Shown here: positions 46,492 through 55,634 of the stretch, piece by piece
How the letters are laid out: the number at the start of each line of letters is the position of its first letter
Numbering within the stretch: position 1 is the first letter of the stretch
Virus record (IMG/VR): IMGVR_UViG_3300035698_019240
Coordinates: 28,056-92,055 of that record
Length of the DNA: 64,000 nt
DNA from: a virus
Strand: one strand, 5' to 3'
Translations under genes and position numbers: made by a program
Notes under the pieces: model-generated
Told to the model about the DNA's origin: nothing
The model's input: the letters and a program-made list of their open reading frames with translations, nothing else
The model's database searches: none

Positions 46492-46791
46492 TTAATCACC
46501 AAATTTCATATACAAGAATTCCATATAATCGTCTACATCCTTACGATTGAATGCAAATTTACTCTTAAATTTCTTTATTGTATCTTCTGAAGCTTCTTCC
46601 TCAGCTCTTTCCATATCCATTTTAGTAAGTTCAACATCTTCGTCTTTATCTCTATATTTATCTTGATAAAACTCTTTTCTTATGTACCAATACCTTCGTA
46701 CAATGTTCATATTCTTACTATAAAATTCCTCAAAAGTAGGCTTAGTTGTCTCTGTAAGATATGTGTCAATTTTTTCTATTATATTAGTCAT
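46492..46791 (-). CDS. Small protein with capsid-targeting-like N-terminus
   Basis: 99 residues: MTNIIEKIDTYLTE then TTKPTFEEFYSKN; charged helices after it (KEFYQDKYRDKDEDVELTKMDMERAEEEASED, FNRKDVDDYMEFLY). L-T-E followed by T is a good site. Between the acidic/basic pair and 46866-47507. Function unknown. Confidence 0.72.
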   Translation of the reverse strand: MTNIIEKIDTYLTETTKPTFEEFYSKNMNIVRRYWYIRKEFYQDKYRDKDEDVELTKMDMERAEEEASEDTIKKFKSKFAFNRKDVDDYMEFLYMKFGD

Positions 46792-46865
46792 ATTTTTCCT
46801 TTTAGTTGTTTATGTTTCGAAAACAAACTCTCTTTTCTTTTGTCTTGCCTTCTCTTTTTTCATCT

Positions 46866-47507
46866 CTACTTTTGTTTTTTCTTTAATGCTTTTTTACCAA
46901 GTGCTTTTACAAACGGACTTTCTTCTCTTGAACCATATGTGCCTCTACTTTTAACAGCTTTTGCCACTTTTCCTTTCTTTTCTTTTTCTATTTTCTTTTT
47001 AAGTAAGTGTGGTCTCTCAGCCGCAAATTCTTCAGGGTTCTCTTTCTTCCATTTACGAAACTCTCCTACAAATTTACCACTGACAAGCATTAACCAAAAG
47101 AGTGCATATACAGAAAATTTTGTCCAGTTAACCGCTTGATCGGGTTCAAATAATTTACCTAATTCTATCCATGATGTAAGTGCTGGAAAAAAAGCTAATG
47201 TAGGAAATCCTTCAAATTTTAACATTTCCCAGTAATGTTTCCAGTCTTCATTTATATCAGTTGATTCTTTTATAGTATCTTTACCTATTTGTGTCAAACT
47301 TTTATATCTTGTTCCAAACTGTTTATTGATAATTGTTAGTGCTCTGTCTTCTTGATCAGGTCTAATCATCTTAGCAATTTTATCCCAGGCACCTTTAAAT
47401 ACTTTGAATGCGGTCTTTTCAGTTTTACTTTTTAATTTCTTTAGAGCGGCTATAAATATATTCTCACTCAATTCCATATTTTCATTAAGATACTCTTCTA
47501 ATCTCAT
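46866..47507 (-). CDS. Membrane-containing internal-protein candidate
   Basis: 213 residues: MRLEEYLNE then NMELSE, a basic helical region (LKKLKSKTEKTAFKVFK), two hydrophobic segments (FPTLAFFPALTSWIELGKLF; FSVYALFWLMLVSGKFVG), and a basic end (KKALKKKQK). It resembles injected proteins that insert in the host membrane, which is inference. Same MRL-x-x-Y start as 54033 and 55635. Confidence 0.7.
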   Translation of the reverse strand: MRLEEYLNENMELSENIFIAALKKLKSKTEKTAFKVFKGAWDKIAKMIRPDQEDRALTIINKQFGTRYKSLTQIGKDTIKESTDINEDWKHYWEMLKFEGFPTLAFFPALTSWIELGKLFEPDQAVNWTKFSVYALFWLMLVSGKFVGEFRKWKKENPEEFAAERPHLLKKKIEKEKKGKVAKAVKSRGTYGSREESPFVKALGKKALKKKQK

Positions 47508-47661
47508 TAATAATCCTCCATAAATATACTAACAATAACACATGGCAGAAACAGTTAGTTTTATGCCTATCACTAACTTCATTTCTATCTGGGTCATATA
47601 AATATCTTGTAAAATTGTTGTCTACAAGACCAGTAACCAACGAATAGTTTTCATCTGTCAC
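47485..47661 (-). CDS. Hypothetical small protein (GTG start)
   Basis: 58 residues from GTG 47661 preceded by GGAGAAAAATTAA: VTDENYSLVTGLVDNNFTRYLYDPDRNEVSDRHKTNCFCHVLLLVYLWRI..., with CFC and a hydrophobic stretch. Its last 20-odd bases overlap the start of 46866-47507. It fills what would otherwise be a 150-base gap. Moderate support only. Confidence 0.45.
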   Translation of the reverse strand: MTDENYSLVTGLVDNNFTRYLYDPDRNEVSDRHKTNCFCHVLLLVYLWRIINEIRRVS

Positions 47662-48177
47662 TTAATTTTTCTCCAATAATTTCCATCCTTCCATATTATT
47701 TATATAGTGATCATCAATATCATCTGGTTCACATGAAAACCAATCAATATTATTAAATTTTATCTCTACAAAAGAATAGGACCAAGCAACAAGGCTTGAA
47801 CATACTTGATTTCTGAAACTCTTATCCATTCTACTAAATTTGTTTGTAAAAAAAATATGATCTAAAAATTGTAAAAATATTCTTTTCCAACTATAAGGTT
47901 TACCAACTACAGTATTGCACGCTTCTATAAGTATACTCTTATCTTTATTGGTTAATTTTTTATATCTTATTATCTTATATTTTTTTGATCTCTTTCTTTT
48001 AAACACTTCACTCAACGATACTAATCGTACACTATTCTTTGCTTCAAATGCACTACTAGAATTTTTAACTAAAAGGCAATGACCCCATCTTACAGGATCT
48101 TTTTGAAAAAGATCCATAAATTTAACAATTAGGGAATCTTTTGATGTAAATATTATATCACCTGTATCCAATTTCAT
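47662..48177 (-). CDS. Permuted papain-like (NlpC/P60, YiiX-type) peptidase
   Basis: About 171 residues from MKLDTGDIIFTSKD, the ATG sharing bases with the previous stop (TAATG). Catalytic pattern of the circularly permuted family: GDIIF...RWGHCLLV with the His, then NQVCSSLVAWSYS with the Cys and an IDWFSCEPDDI segment. Members act on peptidoglycan peptides or lipid substrates. Located beside internal and fibre proteins, so a role in cell-wall penetration or lysis is possible. Confidence 0.72.
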   Translation of the reverse strand: MKLDTGDIIFTSKDSLIVKFMDLFQKDPVRWGHCLLVKNSSSAFEAKNSVRLVSLSEVFKRKRSKKYKIIRYKKLTNKDKSILIEACNTVVGKPYSWKRIFLQFLDHIFFTNKFSRMDKSFRNQVCSSLVAWSYSFVEIKFNNIDWFSCEPDDIDDHYINNMEGWKLLEKN

Positions 48178-49070
48178 TATAGTTGTTTCTCTCTGTTCAG
48201 TGTTAATGTTACAGCTGCACTCCAATCATGATCTGGTGTATTTGTGTAAGTTGTTATTTTAAATCTCATACCATGTCCTATTTCATCAACATCTGCTGAC
48301 TGCATTCTAACAAACCCAAAATTTAAGAAGTTCATTTTATTTACAAATCTTGATATAGGCACTTCAACACTAAACATATTATATTGGCCGTTGCCATACG
48401 GTGCTGCTGATATATGTTCAAATTGTTGTGTTGTTGTATTCCAGTCTGCATTCCAGTAAGCAGGTGGTTGGTTACCTTCATCATCAATAGGTATAAAAAT
48501 TAATCCACCTGTTGAAGGCATTGTACCAGTTTCGGATATGTTATCTATATTTATTGTACCATTTCCTGCAGCGGGTATAATAAGAAATCCACCATAAACA
48601 TTAAAGTATGTTCCTGACGAGACCGTTGTTGGGGTAACTCTTGGAACAATTTCAAAACTAACATTATCAAATTTTGTATTCTCCCAAGTTACATATCCTT
48701 CATGAATCCATGTTTCGTTTTCTATGATATTAAAATCAAAATAATGTGCTTCTACGGCTGGGCCTCCGGAAACATGAAAGAACTGAAATGGGTCTCCACC
48801 ACCAACATCTGTTGGATCACTTGGATCGTCTCCTGCTCCTGTCCAGTATATTTTTGTTCCTATTTTTCTTGACGTTTCATGAACTCTTTGTTTACCAGAC
48901 CTATCAACATGATTTACACTTAATTTTTTACTAACTATTGCTGTTTTATTAACATTAATAGAGTGTGTAATATTATCAGGACATACAGTAGGTTCTTCCT
49001 CTGACCATTTCATAACCCATTTACTATCTGTATTACACCAAATTCTATATTTATCTAAATCTTTACGCAT
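48177..49070 (-). CDS. Fibre-array structural protein
   Basis: 297 residues, beta-rich: MRKDLDKYRIWCNTDSKWVMKWSEEEPTVCPDN start with a C-x-x-T-D and T-V-C-P-D-N pair, then long strands (YFNVYGGFLIIPAAGNGTINI, GLIFIPIDDEGNQPPAYWNADW). The W-C-N-T-D-S-K and PTVCPDN phrases occur in phage decoration or adhesin proteins. It lies at the end of the array 53700-48177. No family name. Confidence 0.6.
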   Translation of the reverse strand: MRKDLDKYRIWCNTDSKWVMKWSEEEPTVCPDNITHSINVNKTAIVSKKLSVNHVDRSGKQRVHETSRKIGTKIYWTGAGDDPSDPTDVGGGDPFQFFHVSGGPAVEAHYFDFNIIENETWIHEGYVTWENTKFDNVSFEIVPRVTPTTVSSGTYFNVYGGFLIIPAAGNGTINIDNISETGTMPSTGGLIFIPIDDEGNQPPAYWNADWNTTTQQFEHISAAPYGNGQYNMFSVEVPISRFVNKMNFLNFGFVRMQSADVDEIGHGMRFKITTYTNTPDHDWSAAVTLTLNREKQL

Positions 49071-49084
49071 TATTTTTCACTCCA

Positions 49085-49708
49085 TTAATCAAAACCGAGC
49101 ATTACCGAAGTAATATATAATCCGGTATTGGTTTCATTTCTTTTACCTTGTATTTCTATAATAGCTTCACCGCTTGGCATCATAGATGTTGTTGTATTCC
49201 ATACAGTTTCAGATGTTTCGTTTATGTTATTCCAAGAAGCTATAATATTATCATTTGTAATATCATAAAGTCTCATTAATCCAGGATCACTTACATTATC
49301 AACCCATGCGGTTACTTTCGCCATAGTAGGCGAACCATTTATATCTGTACCTCTAAAAATAAATTGTCTAATAACTTGATATGTTGTTGATGTTACTTCA
49401 AAATAATATTGACCTGTTGCTTCTCCAGATGCTTCAAATTGCATATCAGTTGTGCTATAATCAAATGCATGTTTTTCAGTTATAGGTGTTAAATATTTTA
49501 AAGAATTTGCAATATTTAAATCATTTGATCCATCATTTATTACTATACCACCACTTGTAACATGGGATTTTAAATCTTCTGATTCTGTTATTTCTGTTAA
49601 AGTACATATTTCAAATAAATCCCTTGAACCACTTACAGCTATTGTTATACCACCTAAATCTGTAATTCTAATACTATGAGAAGTATCATTTTTTATAATA
49701 ACTTCCAT
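49085..49708 (-). CDS. Fibre-array protein with shared N-terminal module
   Basis: 207 residues. N-terminal module: IIKNDTSHSIRITDLGGITIAV, DLKSHVTSGGIVINDGSNDLNIANSLKYLTPI, also present in the next three genes. C-terminal half is a distinct beta domain (FEASGEATGQYYFEVTSTTYQVIRQFIFRGTD, MRLYDITNDNIIASW). Probably an appendage subunit anchored by the common module. Confidence 0.7.
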   Translation of the reverse strand: MEVIIKNDTSHSIRITDLGGITIAVSGSRDLFEICTLTEITESEDLKSHVTSGGIVINDGSNDLNIANSLKYLTPITEKHAFDYSTTDMQFEASGEATGQYYFEVTSTTYQVIRQFIFRGTDINGSPTMAKVTAWVDNVSDPGLMRLYDITNDNIIASWNNINETSETVWNTTTSMMPSGEAIIEIQGKRNETNTGLYITSVMLGFD

Positions 49709-50406
49709 TAATTATACCTCCAAACTACTTCAACACAAACTATTGGGTTTCGTATCTTTTTACCATCTTTACCAACCATCATTGATAATTTAGAGTCTTC
49801 ATCTATATCAATATTAATATTTGCATTCTTATACTTATAATCTACCATTTCAAATTCAAATACATCATTGTTGTTAACTTCTATTGAAAAACCTTTTGAA
49901 TCTTCTCCATGTGTTGCTGATCCATATACAGAAACTATTGTTGCTTTTTTAGGTATTAGATATCCAATATCTCCATGATTCAAATTATCTATTTTCATTT
50001 TAACATTATCAGCGTTTTTATATGAAAAGGTAAATAACCTTCTTTCTACAGATAACCATTTACCTCTATTTCTATCAAATATGTATACTTGATTATCCAT
50101 AGTATCATACCAAATGATGCATGTTGCTGTTGGTGGAGGTGTAGATGTCGTTGAATTATAAATTGACGATTCATATCCAGTTTTTATATGTAAACATTTT
50201 AAACTATCATCTATACCGAGGCCATTTATAGAAACATCACCAGCTGACACTTTTTGTGATAATGTTATAGAATTTGATATTTCTAATATATCAAATAAAT
50301 CAGTAAGTTCATATGATTCACTTGCGGGTAATGTAATACCTTCAAGATCAGTAAGTTGTATATCTTCACTTGTAGTATTTGTTATTGTAATTGCTATATT
50401 ACTCAT
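49708..50406 (-). CDS. Fibre-array protein, common N- and C-terminal modules
   Basis: About 232 residues; the ATG at 50406 shares bases with the upstream stop and is preceded by GGAG, so it is preferred over one six codons earlier. N-module: ITITNTTSEDIQLTDLEGITL...SAGDVSINGLGIDDSLKCLHI. C-module: FSYKNADNVKMKIDNLNHGDIGYLIPKKATIVSV ending VCVEVVWRYN. Between them a YDTMDNQVYIFDRNRGKWLSVERR repeat. Confidence 0.72.
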   Translation of the reverse strand: MSNIAITITNTTSEDIQLTDLEGITLPASESYELTDLFDILEISNSITLSQKVSAGDVSINGLGIDDSLKCLHIKTGYESSIYNSTTSTPPPTATCIIWYDTMDNQVYIFDRNRGKWLSVERRLFTFSYKNADNVKMKIDNLNHGDIGYLIPKKATIVSVYGSATHGEDSKGFSIEVNNNDVFEFEMVDYKYKNANINIDIDEDSKLSMMVGKDGKKIRNPIVCVEVVWRYN

Positions 50407-51491
50407 TATTCTACATATCTCCAAGCTATTTCAATCTGACATACAGTGTCAGTAACCCTAGTACTTACATTAGAAACATAAACTTTTAATATTGATCCTG
50501 CATTTAAATCTATATTAATATTACTATTTACATAAGTAAAACTTGAATCACCAGGATATGCATATAATAAAAGAACCGCATCACCGTTACTTCCATCTCT
50601 TAGTTCAAATGCTTTATTATTCAGACCATCACTACTTCTTTGATATATTCCTGTTACTGTACAATCTCTATGCATATAAAATCCAGCTTCAGAATCATTA
50701 ACATTTGAAGGTCTTAAATATGTACCGTCTGCCCCACCATCTTTAGCTAATACAAATATAGTTTTTGAAGATGTTAACCACTTTTCTCTATTTGCATCCC
50801 AAAAATAAGGAAATCCTCCTATATGATCAAACCATGAATCACCAGATTCTACTTCACCAGAAGGTGGAGGTGTTGTCGCAACACTCATAGCTTTCTGACT
50901 ACCGAGTTTCCATTCACCTGCTGAGGCACTCCATGATAGAATTTGTCCTCCAGATGGAGAATCTATTGTAACATCTAAATGTGTTGATAAATTATGTGTA
51001 TTTGATGGTGATATCGGTTTATATTCTGACGCTGATGGAACCCATGTAAGAACTTGATATAAGTCCGGAACATTATCAGATACATCTGTATGATATCCTA
51101 TTTCATGTGGTGCTATACCACCTGTAGCAGATGGTGTTATTGGAAGCCATTTATTAGTAGTATTATTCCATGAAAGAGTGTTGCCATCTACTATACCTGC
51201 AGATATTACATCTGTATGTGATAATATAGAATGACTATTATCTACATCATCTTCATATTCAGTTTCATATTCAATATGTTTAAGAGCATTCATAATTGAA
51301 AGATCACTGGTACCGTCATTTAAAATGATATCACCACTTTGAATATTAGTTTCAAGTGTTTCACATTCAATTATATCGTTCAATTCAAACAAATCTGTAA
51401 GATTTAATTGATCGGAGCCGGGTACTGATATACCCAACTCCGTCAACATTATATCTATTACAGTATTATTTTTTGCTATTATTGTAGCCAC
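50406..51491 (-). CDS. Fibre-array protein with internal repeats
   Basis: 361 residues. N-module (IDIMLTELGISVPGSDQ, NIQSGDIILNDGTSDLSIMNALKHI), a middle of short repeats around LSHTDVISAGIVDGNTLSWNNTTNKW, HTDVSDNVPDLYQVLTWVPSASEYKP and HLDVTIDSPSGGQILSWSASAGEWK, then the C-module (TYLRPSNVNDSEAGFYMHRD...VCQIEIAWRYVE). The middle repeats have the form of phage fibre repeats H-x-D-V...L-x-W. Confidence 0.72.
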   Translation of the reverse strand: MATIIAKNNTVIDIMLTELGISVPGSDQLNLTDLFELNDIIECETLETNIQSGDIILNDGTSDLSIMNALKHIEYETEYEDDVDNSHSILSHTDVISAGIVDGNTLSWNNTTNKWLPITPSATGGIAPHEIGYHTDVSDNVPDLYQVLTWVPSASEYKPISPSNTHNLSTHLDVTIDSPSGGQILSWSASAGEWKLGSQKAMSVATTPPPSGEVESGDSWFDHIGGFPYFWDANREKWLTSSKTIFVLAKDGGADGTYLRPSNVNDSEAGFYMHRDCTVTGIYQRSSDGLNNKAFELRDGSNGDAVLLLYAYPGDSSFTYVNSNINIDLNAGSILKVYVSNVSTRVTDTVCQIEIAWRYVE

Positions 51492-51528
51492 AAATAAAAA
51501 AACCTCTATTATATTATTCTACTAAGTA

Positions 51529-53247
51529 TTACGCTCTCCAGGCAATTTCAATAACTACCATAGGAACAGATACTTTATTAGTAGCGGATAAAAATCCTTG
51601 TACATAATCACCTGCTGTAAAATCATAATCAATAGCAGTTGATGCATCTTGTGCCCCAAGAGATGCTGCAGGTACTGTTAATGATTCATGAACAGTTACG
51701 GAATCATTTTTTCTTACTTCAAACACACCGCCACCAGCAGGTGCTACATTTTCAAGTTGTGCCGCCATAGAAACTATGGTCGCATTTCTTGCTAAACGAT
51801 AACCTGATTGGTTAGATGTTGTGCCACCTGCTGAGAATTCAAGATATTGATCTATAGTAGAATTTGCTCTACCAAAAACCAAGAACATTCTTTGAACAGA
51901 TAACCATTTACTTCTACCAGAATCATATGCGTATAGAAGTCCGTCTATAACTGCTAATTGTCCTGATGCGGCTCCTGCAGTTGGTGCTGCTGATAAACTA
52001 GTTAATTCTAAAGGTGCAACAAAAGCACTTGAAGCGTCTAATTTTACAGCTCCTTCATCTACGGTTACTACTCTTCCACGATTATAAGCTTCGTCAAGAT
52101 CCAGACCATCAGCACTTACAGTTATTGACTCTAATTTAGTATCAATATCTTGGATTGCTGCTTCTAAATCACCTGTACCTATATGAGTATAAGTACCTTC
52201 TACGTCTATCTCATTAGCATCATGTTTATTAGTTTCACCATCAGTATGACTATCAATATCAGCTTGTGCTCCTGTTATGGCTAATGTATTGGTATCTGCT
52301 GTACTTTGTGCTGTAGCGGCATCGGAAACTGCTCCATCTGCTGTACTTTGTGCTGTAGCGGCATCGGAAACTGCTCCATCTGCTGTACTTTGTGCTGTAG
52401 ATGCGGCTGTTGTATTAGCCCCCATCTTAGTATCTATACCACTAATTACGGATTCAAGATCAGTTGGTGAACCTGCTATATTTGTATAGGTTCCTTCTAC
52501 ATCAATCTCATCAGCGTCATGTTTGTTACTTGTACCATCTAAATGGGTTTCAATGTTACCCCAATCAACATCGGCAATTTTCATCCAAGAAGTTGAGGAT
52601 GCTTGATAAACATATTGTGCGCCTTTACCATCACCATCATCACTAATCATAACAGCATCATCACCACTTGGTGTATAAGATGTTGTCCAGTCACCAGTAC
52701 CAACAGTATATTCAAAAATTGTTTCAACACCGTCAGATAAATCTATTACTCTATTACCTTCGATTGGTGTATTTGCTACAGCGTCCCATGTGACTCCATT
52801 ATATTTGTATAAGATATTATCATCTGTATCAACATAATGATCTCCCGTAGTAGCTCCAGTAGGCGCTTCTGATTGAAGTCCTAACACTATTGCTTTTACA
52901 GGGGCACTCCATGATGGTGCTCCGTATTCTGGAACACCTGTAAGACTATCATAACTAACTACAGCGGTTCCTGCTACGAGTTCTGCTTTTGTGTAATGAT
53001 CTTCTAATAAATGATATTGATCAGTGGTCTGTAAAAATTTCACACCGTTTACGGCTGATAAAGGACCAGAGCCATCATTTAATATAATAGTACCATCACT
53101 TACTTCTTTTCTTAAATCATCAGAGTTTTGTAATTCTTGAAATTTATATTGACTATAAAGATCAACCACTCCGTTTATTGTTATACCTAAATCTACTACA
53201 TCTACACTTGAACCACTAGCTGTTAATGTAATCATTTCATTTGCCAT
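51529..53247 (-). CDS. Large fibre-array protein with coiled-coil repeats
   Basis: 572 residues. N-module (SSVDVVDLGITINGVVDL, KEVSDGTIILNDGSGPLSAVNGVKF), GDHYVDTDDNILYKYNGVTW strand repeats, a 14-residue heptad-like repeat (ADGAVSDAATAQST) encoded by an exact 42-bp tandem repeat, and the C-module (TSNQSGYRLARNATIVSMAAQ...MVVIEIAWRA). A trimeric shaft is likely from the repeat type. The largest of five related proteins. Confidence 0.75.
   Translation of the reverse strand: MANEMITLTASGSSVDVVDLGITINGVVDLYSQYKFQELQNSDDLRKEVSDGTIILNDGSGPLSAVNGVKFLQTTDQYHLLEDHYTKAELVAGTAVVSYDSLTGVPEYGAPSWSAPVKAIVLGLQSEAPTGATTGDHYVDTDDNILYKYNGVTWDAVANTPIEGNRVIDLSDGVETIFEYTVGTGDWTTSYTPSGDDAVMISDDGDGKGAQYVYQASSTSWMKIADVDWGNIETHLDGTSNKHDADEIDVEGTYTNIAGSPTDLESVISGIDTKMGANTTAASTAQSTADGAVSDAATAQSTADGAVSDAATAQSTADTNTLAITGAQADIDSHTDGETNKHDANEIDVEGTYTHIGTGDLEAAIQDIDTKLESITVSADGLDLDEAYNRGRVVTVDEGAVKLDASSAFVAPLELTSLSAAPTAGAASGQLAVIDGLLYAYDSGRSKWLSVQRMFLVFGRANSTIDQYLEFSAGGTTSNQSGYRLARNATIVSMAAQLENVAPAGGGVFEVRKNDSVTVHESLTVPAASLGAQDASTAIDYDFTAGDYVQGFLSATNKVSVPMVVIEIAWRA
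52295..52400. repeat. 42-bp tandem repeat inside the fibre gene
   Basis: Two identical 42-bp units (52295-52336, 52337-52378) and 22 bases of a third (52379-52400). They are in frame and encode the 14-residue coiled-coil repeat. Identical DNA implies recent expansion or homogenisation. Confidence 0.92.
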
Positions 53248-53250
53248 GTT

Positions 53251-53700
53251 TTATCTCCTCCATGCTATTTCCACGGTTAAAATTGGATAATTAATAGTAT
53301 CATCATCATCCACCGAAAGGAAAGCTTGTAACCAATCTTTTTTTTCTACATCCACATTTAAATTATCAATCACATCACCATTTGTTCCAGATACCTGTAA
53401 AGTTGTTATATTTGTATCAAGGTTATTTTTTCTTATATGAAAACTTGATACAGTGTTATTTTGAGATTGTGCTGTAAGGGAAATTATAGTGCCATTACGT
53501 GGTAATTTAATACCAGTTACCATTGCTCTAACTTTTCCTTCAACAGACATATATCTCTCTCCAAATATATTTTTATTATCTATACCGAATATAAAGGTCG
53601 CCCTATTAACACTTAGGTACTTTGACCTACTTGCGTCATGATAGTAAAGATTTCCATTTTCTGGAATAAATTTTTGTACACATCTTTGTGCTGTTCCCAT
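53251..53700 (-). CDS. Fibre-array protein, C-terminal module only
   Basis: 149 residues. CVQKFIPENGNLYYHDASRSKYLSVNRATFIFG, then KLPRNGTIISLTAQSQNNTVSSFHIRKN and LQAFLSVDDDDTINYPILTVEIAWRR, the shared C-module without the N-module. First gene of the leftward array; its start lies next to the 332-base intergenic region. Confidence 0.7.
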   Translation of the reverse strand: MGTAQRCVQKFIPENGNLYYHDASRSKYLSVNRATFIFGIDNKNIFGERYMSVEGKVRAMVTGIKLPRNGTIISLTAQSQNNTVSSFHIRKNNLDTNITTLQVSGTNGDVIDNLNVDVEKKDWLQAFLSVDDDDTINYPILTVEIAWRR

Positions 53701-53968
53701 TTACAAATTAGTTCCTTTTTATTTAATATTGAACGGTTATCCGTTACACTTATATTAAAAGCGATAATACCGATCAATATAAATAATGTTTGTCCAAATT
53801 AAATATAAAAAGAACGGTTGTTAGGTTAATCAGTTTTTGTGTTACACAGTTCATTTGTTCAGTTCATTTGTTCAGTTCATTTTTATTTGTCAAACGGATA
53901 CATATTTGAATTAGTATTATATAAAAATAGATTTTAAAAAAACTAACAATATAATACTAACTCAACTA

Positions 53969-53976
53969 TATTTATA
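53969..53976 (-). promoter_or_regulatory. T4-type late promoter box, leftward
   Basis: TATAAATA on the minus strand at 53976-53969. Only exact late box found between the fibre array start (53700) and the rightward gene, so it is the best candidate promoter for the leftward late region. Confidence 0.6.
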
Positions 53977-53983
53977 CTATTAA

Positions 53984-53991
53984 TATAAATA
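53984..53991 (+). promoter_or_regulatory. T4-type late promoter box, rightward
   Basis: TATAAATA at 53984-53991, 42 bases before the ATG of the HAD gene at 54033, with AAAAGGAAA as ribosome site. Back to back with the leftward box, eight bases apart. Confidence 0.7.
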
Positions 53992-54032
53992 TATAATATA
54001 GATGTGAAATTAAATTTGAAAAGGAAACGAAA

Positions 54033-54707
54033 ATGCGACTTAAAAATTATATAAATGAATTAAGTTCAATCTACGGCAAGGGAATAACTTTTTGCGACAT
54101 CGACGAAACACTCTTTAAAACATTTGCTAAGATAGATGTTAAGAAGGATGGAAAAGTAATTCATTCGTTAAGTAATACAGAATTCAATGATTATAAACTT
54201 AAAGAGGATGAAAGTTATGATTTTGGACAGTTTAGAGATGCTGAACTTTTTGCCAAAACTTCAATACCTATTCCTAATACTATCAATAGAATTAAAAGAA
54301 TGTTTAAGAATATGGATAAAAGAGGCTCAAGAGTTATATTACTAACAGCAAGGGCAGATTTTGATAAAAAAGAAACATTCTTACAAGTATTTAGGGATGC
54401 CGGTTTACCAATAGATCAGATTTATGTTGAAAGAGCAGGTAATATGAGTACTGGAACTACAGAAGAAAGAAAAGAAAAAATTATTATGAAATATTTATCC
54501 ACAGGTAAATATAGACGGGTAAGATTAATTGATGATTTTAGAAAAAACATTACAAAATTTCTTAAAATGGAAAAGAAAATGCCTAAAAAGGTTATGGATA
54601 AGATAAAGGATATACATCATATTACAGATGAAGAAAGTATTCCGCCTCTTGAATTTTTTGGTCTTTTTGTAAAAGAAAACGGATCGTTACAAAGGATTAC
54701 AATATAA
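54033..54707 (+). CDS. HAD-family phosphatase with capsid-targeting-like N-terminus
   Basis: 224 residues. HAD motifs: FCDIDETLF (D22, D24), LLTAR (T at about 110) and VRLIDDF near residue 170, the layout of phosphatases such as the phosphatase half of polynucleotide kinase. Substrate unknown. The start MRLKNYINE then LSS carries the helix plus I-N-E seen on other late proteins, so the enzyme may be packaged and injected. Late promoter box directly upstream; overlaps the next gene by one base. Confidence 0.8.
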   Translation: MRLKNYINELSSIYGKGITFCDIDETLFKTFAKIDVKKDGKVIHSLSNTEFNDYKLKEDESYDFGQFRDAELFAKTSIPIPNTINRIKRMFKNMDKRGSRVILLTARADFDKKETFLQVFRDAGLPIDQIYVERAGNMSTGTTEERKEKIIMKYLSTGKYRRVRLIDDFRKNITKFLKMEKKMPKKVMDKIKDIHHITDEESIPPLEFFGLFVKENGSLQRITI

Positions 54708-55234
54708 TGAAATCAATAAAAACATTAGTGATAGAAGATGACCCCAATTTTTTTAAATTTGTCAAAGAATTATTAAAAAAATCAGAATATACAAAATATA
54801 TACTTTCAAGATCCAAATCACTCAGAGAAGGATCAGTTACACTTAAAAAACATAAATATGATGTGATACTATTAGATTTGACGCTTCCAAATGGTCAAGG
54901 TTTAGATGTTTTTAAGAAAATTCAAAAAGTATCCAATTACACACCTATTGTTATATTATCAGCATACGAACAACTATCGTTAGAGTCTGTAAGAGAAGGA
55001 GCACAAGATTACATAGTAAAAAATAATGTTACAACTGATGCTTTGGATCGCTCTATAAGATATTCTATAGAAAGAAAAACAATACAAGATAGAAGATTTA
55101 AATTGATAAGAAAACAAGAACAATTCCAACAAGAAGTAGGTAAAATATTAGAAGATAAAATATCTGTTTGGAAAGTAGAACGAATAGCTAAGCAAAATAA
55201 AATTAATGATATGATTGATAATATAGTAATATAA
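54707..55234 (+). CDS. Response-regulator receiver-domain protein
   Basis: 175 residues. Residues 1-120 form a CheY-like receiver: acidic pair E10-D11-D12 (VIEDDPNF), phospho-acceptor D57 (VILLDLTLPNGQG), S85 (IVILSAYEQ) and K105 (DYIVKNN). No DNA-binding domain follows, only a helical tail (RKTIQDRRFKLIRKQEQFQQEVGKILED). It could interfere with host two-component signalling or act as a phosphate sink. A receiver domain in a phage late operon is unusual. Confidence 0.88.
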   Translation: MKSIKTLVIEDDPNFFKFVKELLKKSEYTKYILSRSKSLREGSVTLKKHKYDVILLDLTLPNGQGLDVFKKIQKVSNYTPIVILSAYEQLSLESVREGAQDYIVKNNVTTDALDRSIRYSIERKTIQDRRFKLIRKQEQFQQEVGKILEDKISVWKVERIAKQNKINDMIDNIVI

Positions 55235-55243
55235 GGATAATTC

Positions 55244-55618
55244 ATGAATGATGTTATACCAGAGAACATAGTAATAAAGCTGTTTGATCAAGTTGCTGAT
55301 TCAAGTGAAAAGAATTCGGACGCTACAGAAAAATTAACAACTGTTATTGGCGATCTTAATGATACTTTGAAGGATGTAGAAAGAGATAATAAACAAAAAT
55401 TAAGTGATATCCATAAAGAGATAACTACACAAAATTTAGAAATTGGAAAAATAAAGAAAGTTTCATATGACATTAAGAGTAGAGTAACAACAATGATAGC
55501 TGTAGTCCTAATTACATTCTCATTGATGTTGATATCATATTTTTTTGTCAGTAGTGGTATTGATAAAACAGTAGATATAAAAGTGAAACATGCAATAGAA
55601 CAGGTAATTAAGAAATAA
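55244..55618 (+). CDS. Coiled-coil membrane protein next to the response regulator
   Basis: 124 residues. Coiled-coil N-terminal part (SSEKNSDATEKLTTVIGDLNDTLKDVERDNKQKLSDIHKEI, split by polar residues), one membrane helix (MIAVVLITFSLMLISYFFV) and a short basic end. The arrangement resembles signalling or holin-like accessory proteins. It may act with the receiver protein encoded ten bases upstream; this is inference. Confidence 0.65.
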   Translation: MNDVIPENIVIKLFDQVADSSEKNSDATEKLTTVIGDLNDTLKDVERDNKQKLSDIHKEITTQNLEIGKIKKVSYDIKSRVTTMIAVVLITFSLMLISYFFVSSGIDKTVDIKVKHAIEQVIKK

Positions 55619-55634
55619 GTGGAGCATAAAAACA

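Larger units (their letters stand above)
53701..54032. other. Divergent intergenic region with late promoter boxes
   Basis: 332 bases between the leftward fibre array and the rightward HAD gene, with no gene. It holds TATAAATA boxes on both strands (53778-53785 plus, 53969-53976 minus, 53984-53991 plus), a hairpin AACGG-TTAT-CCGTT near 53749, and three copies of GTTCATTT spaced 13 bases (about 53860-53882). The leftward transcript from 53969 would have a leader of about 270 bases. Confidence 0.7.
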
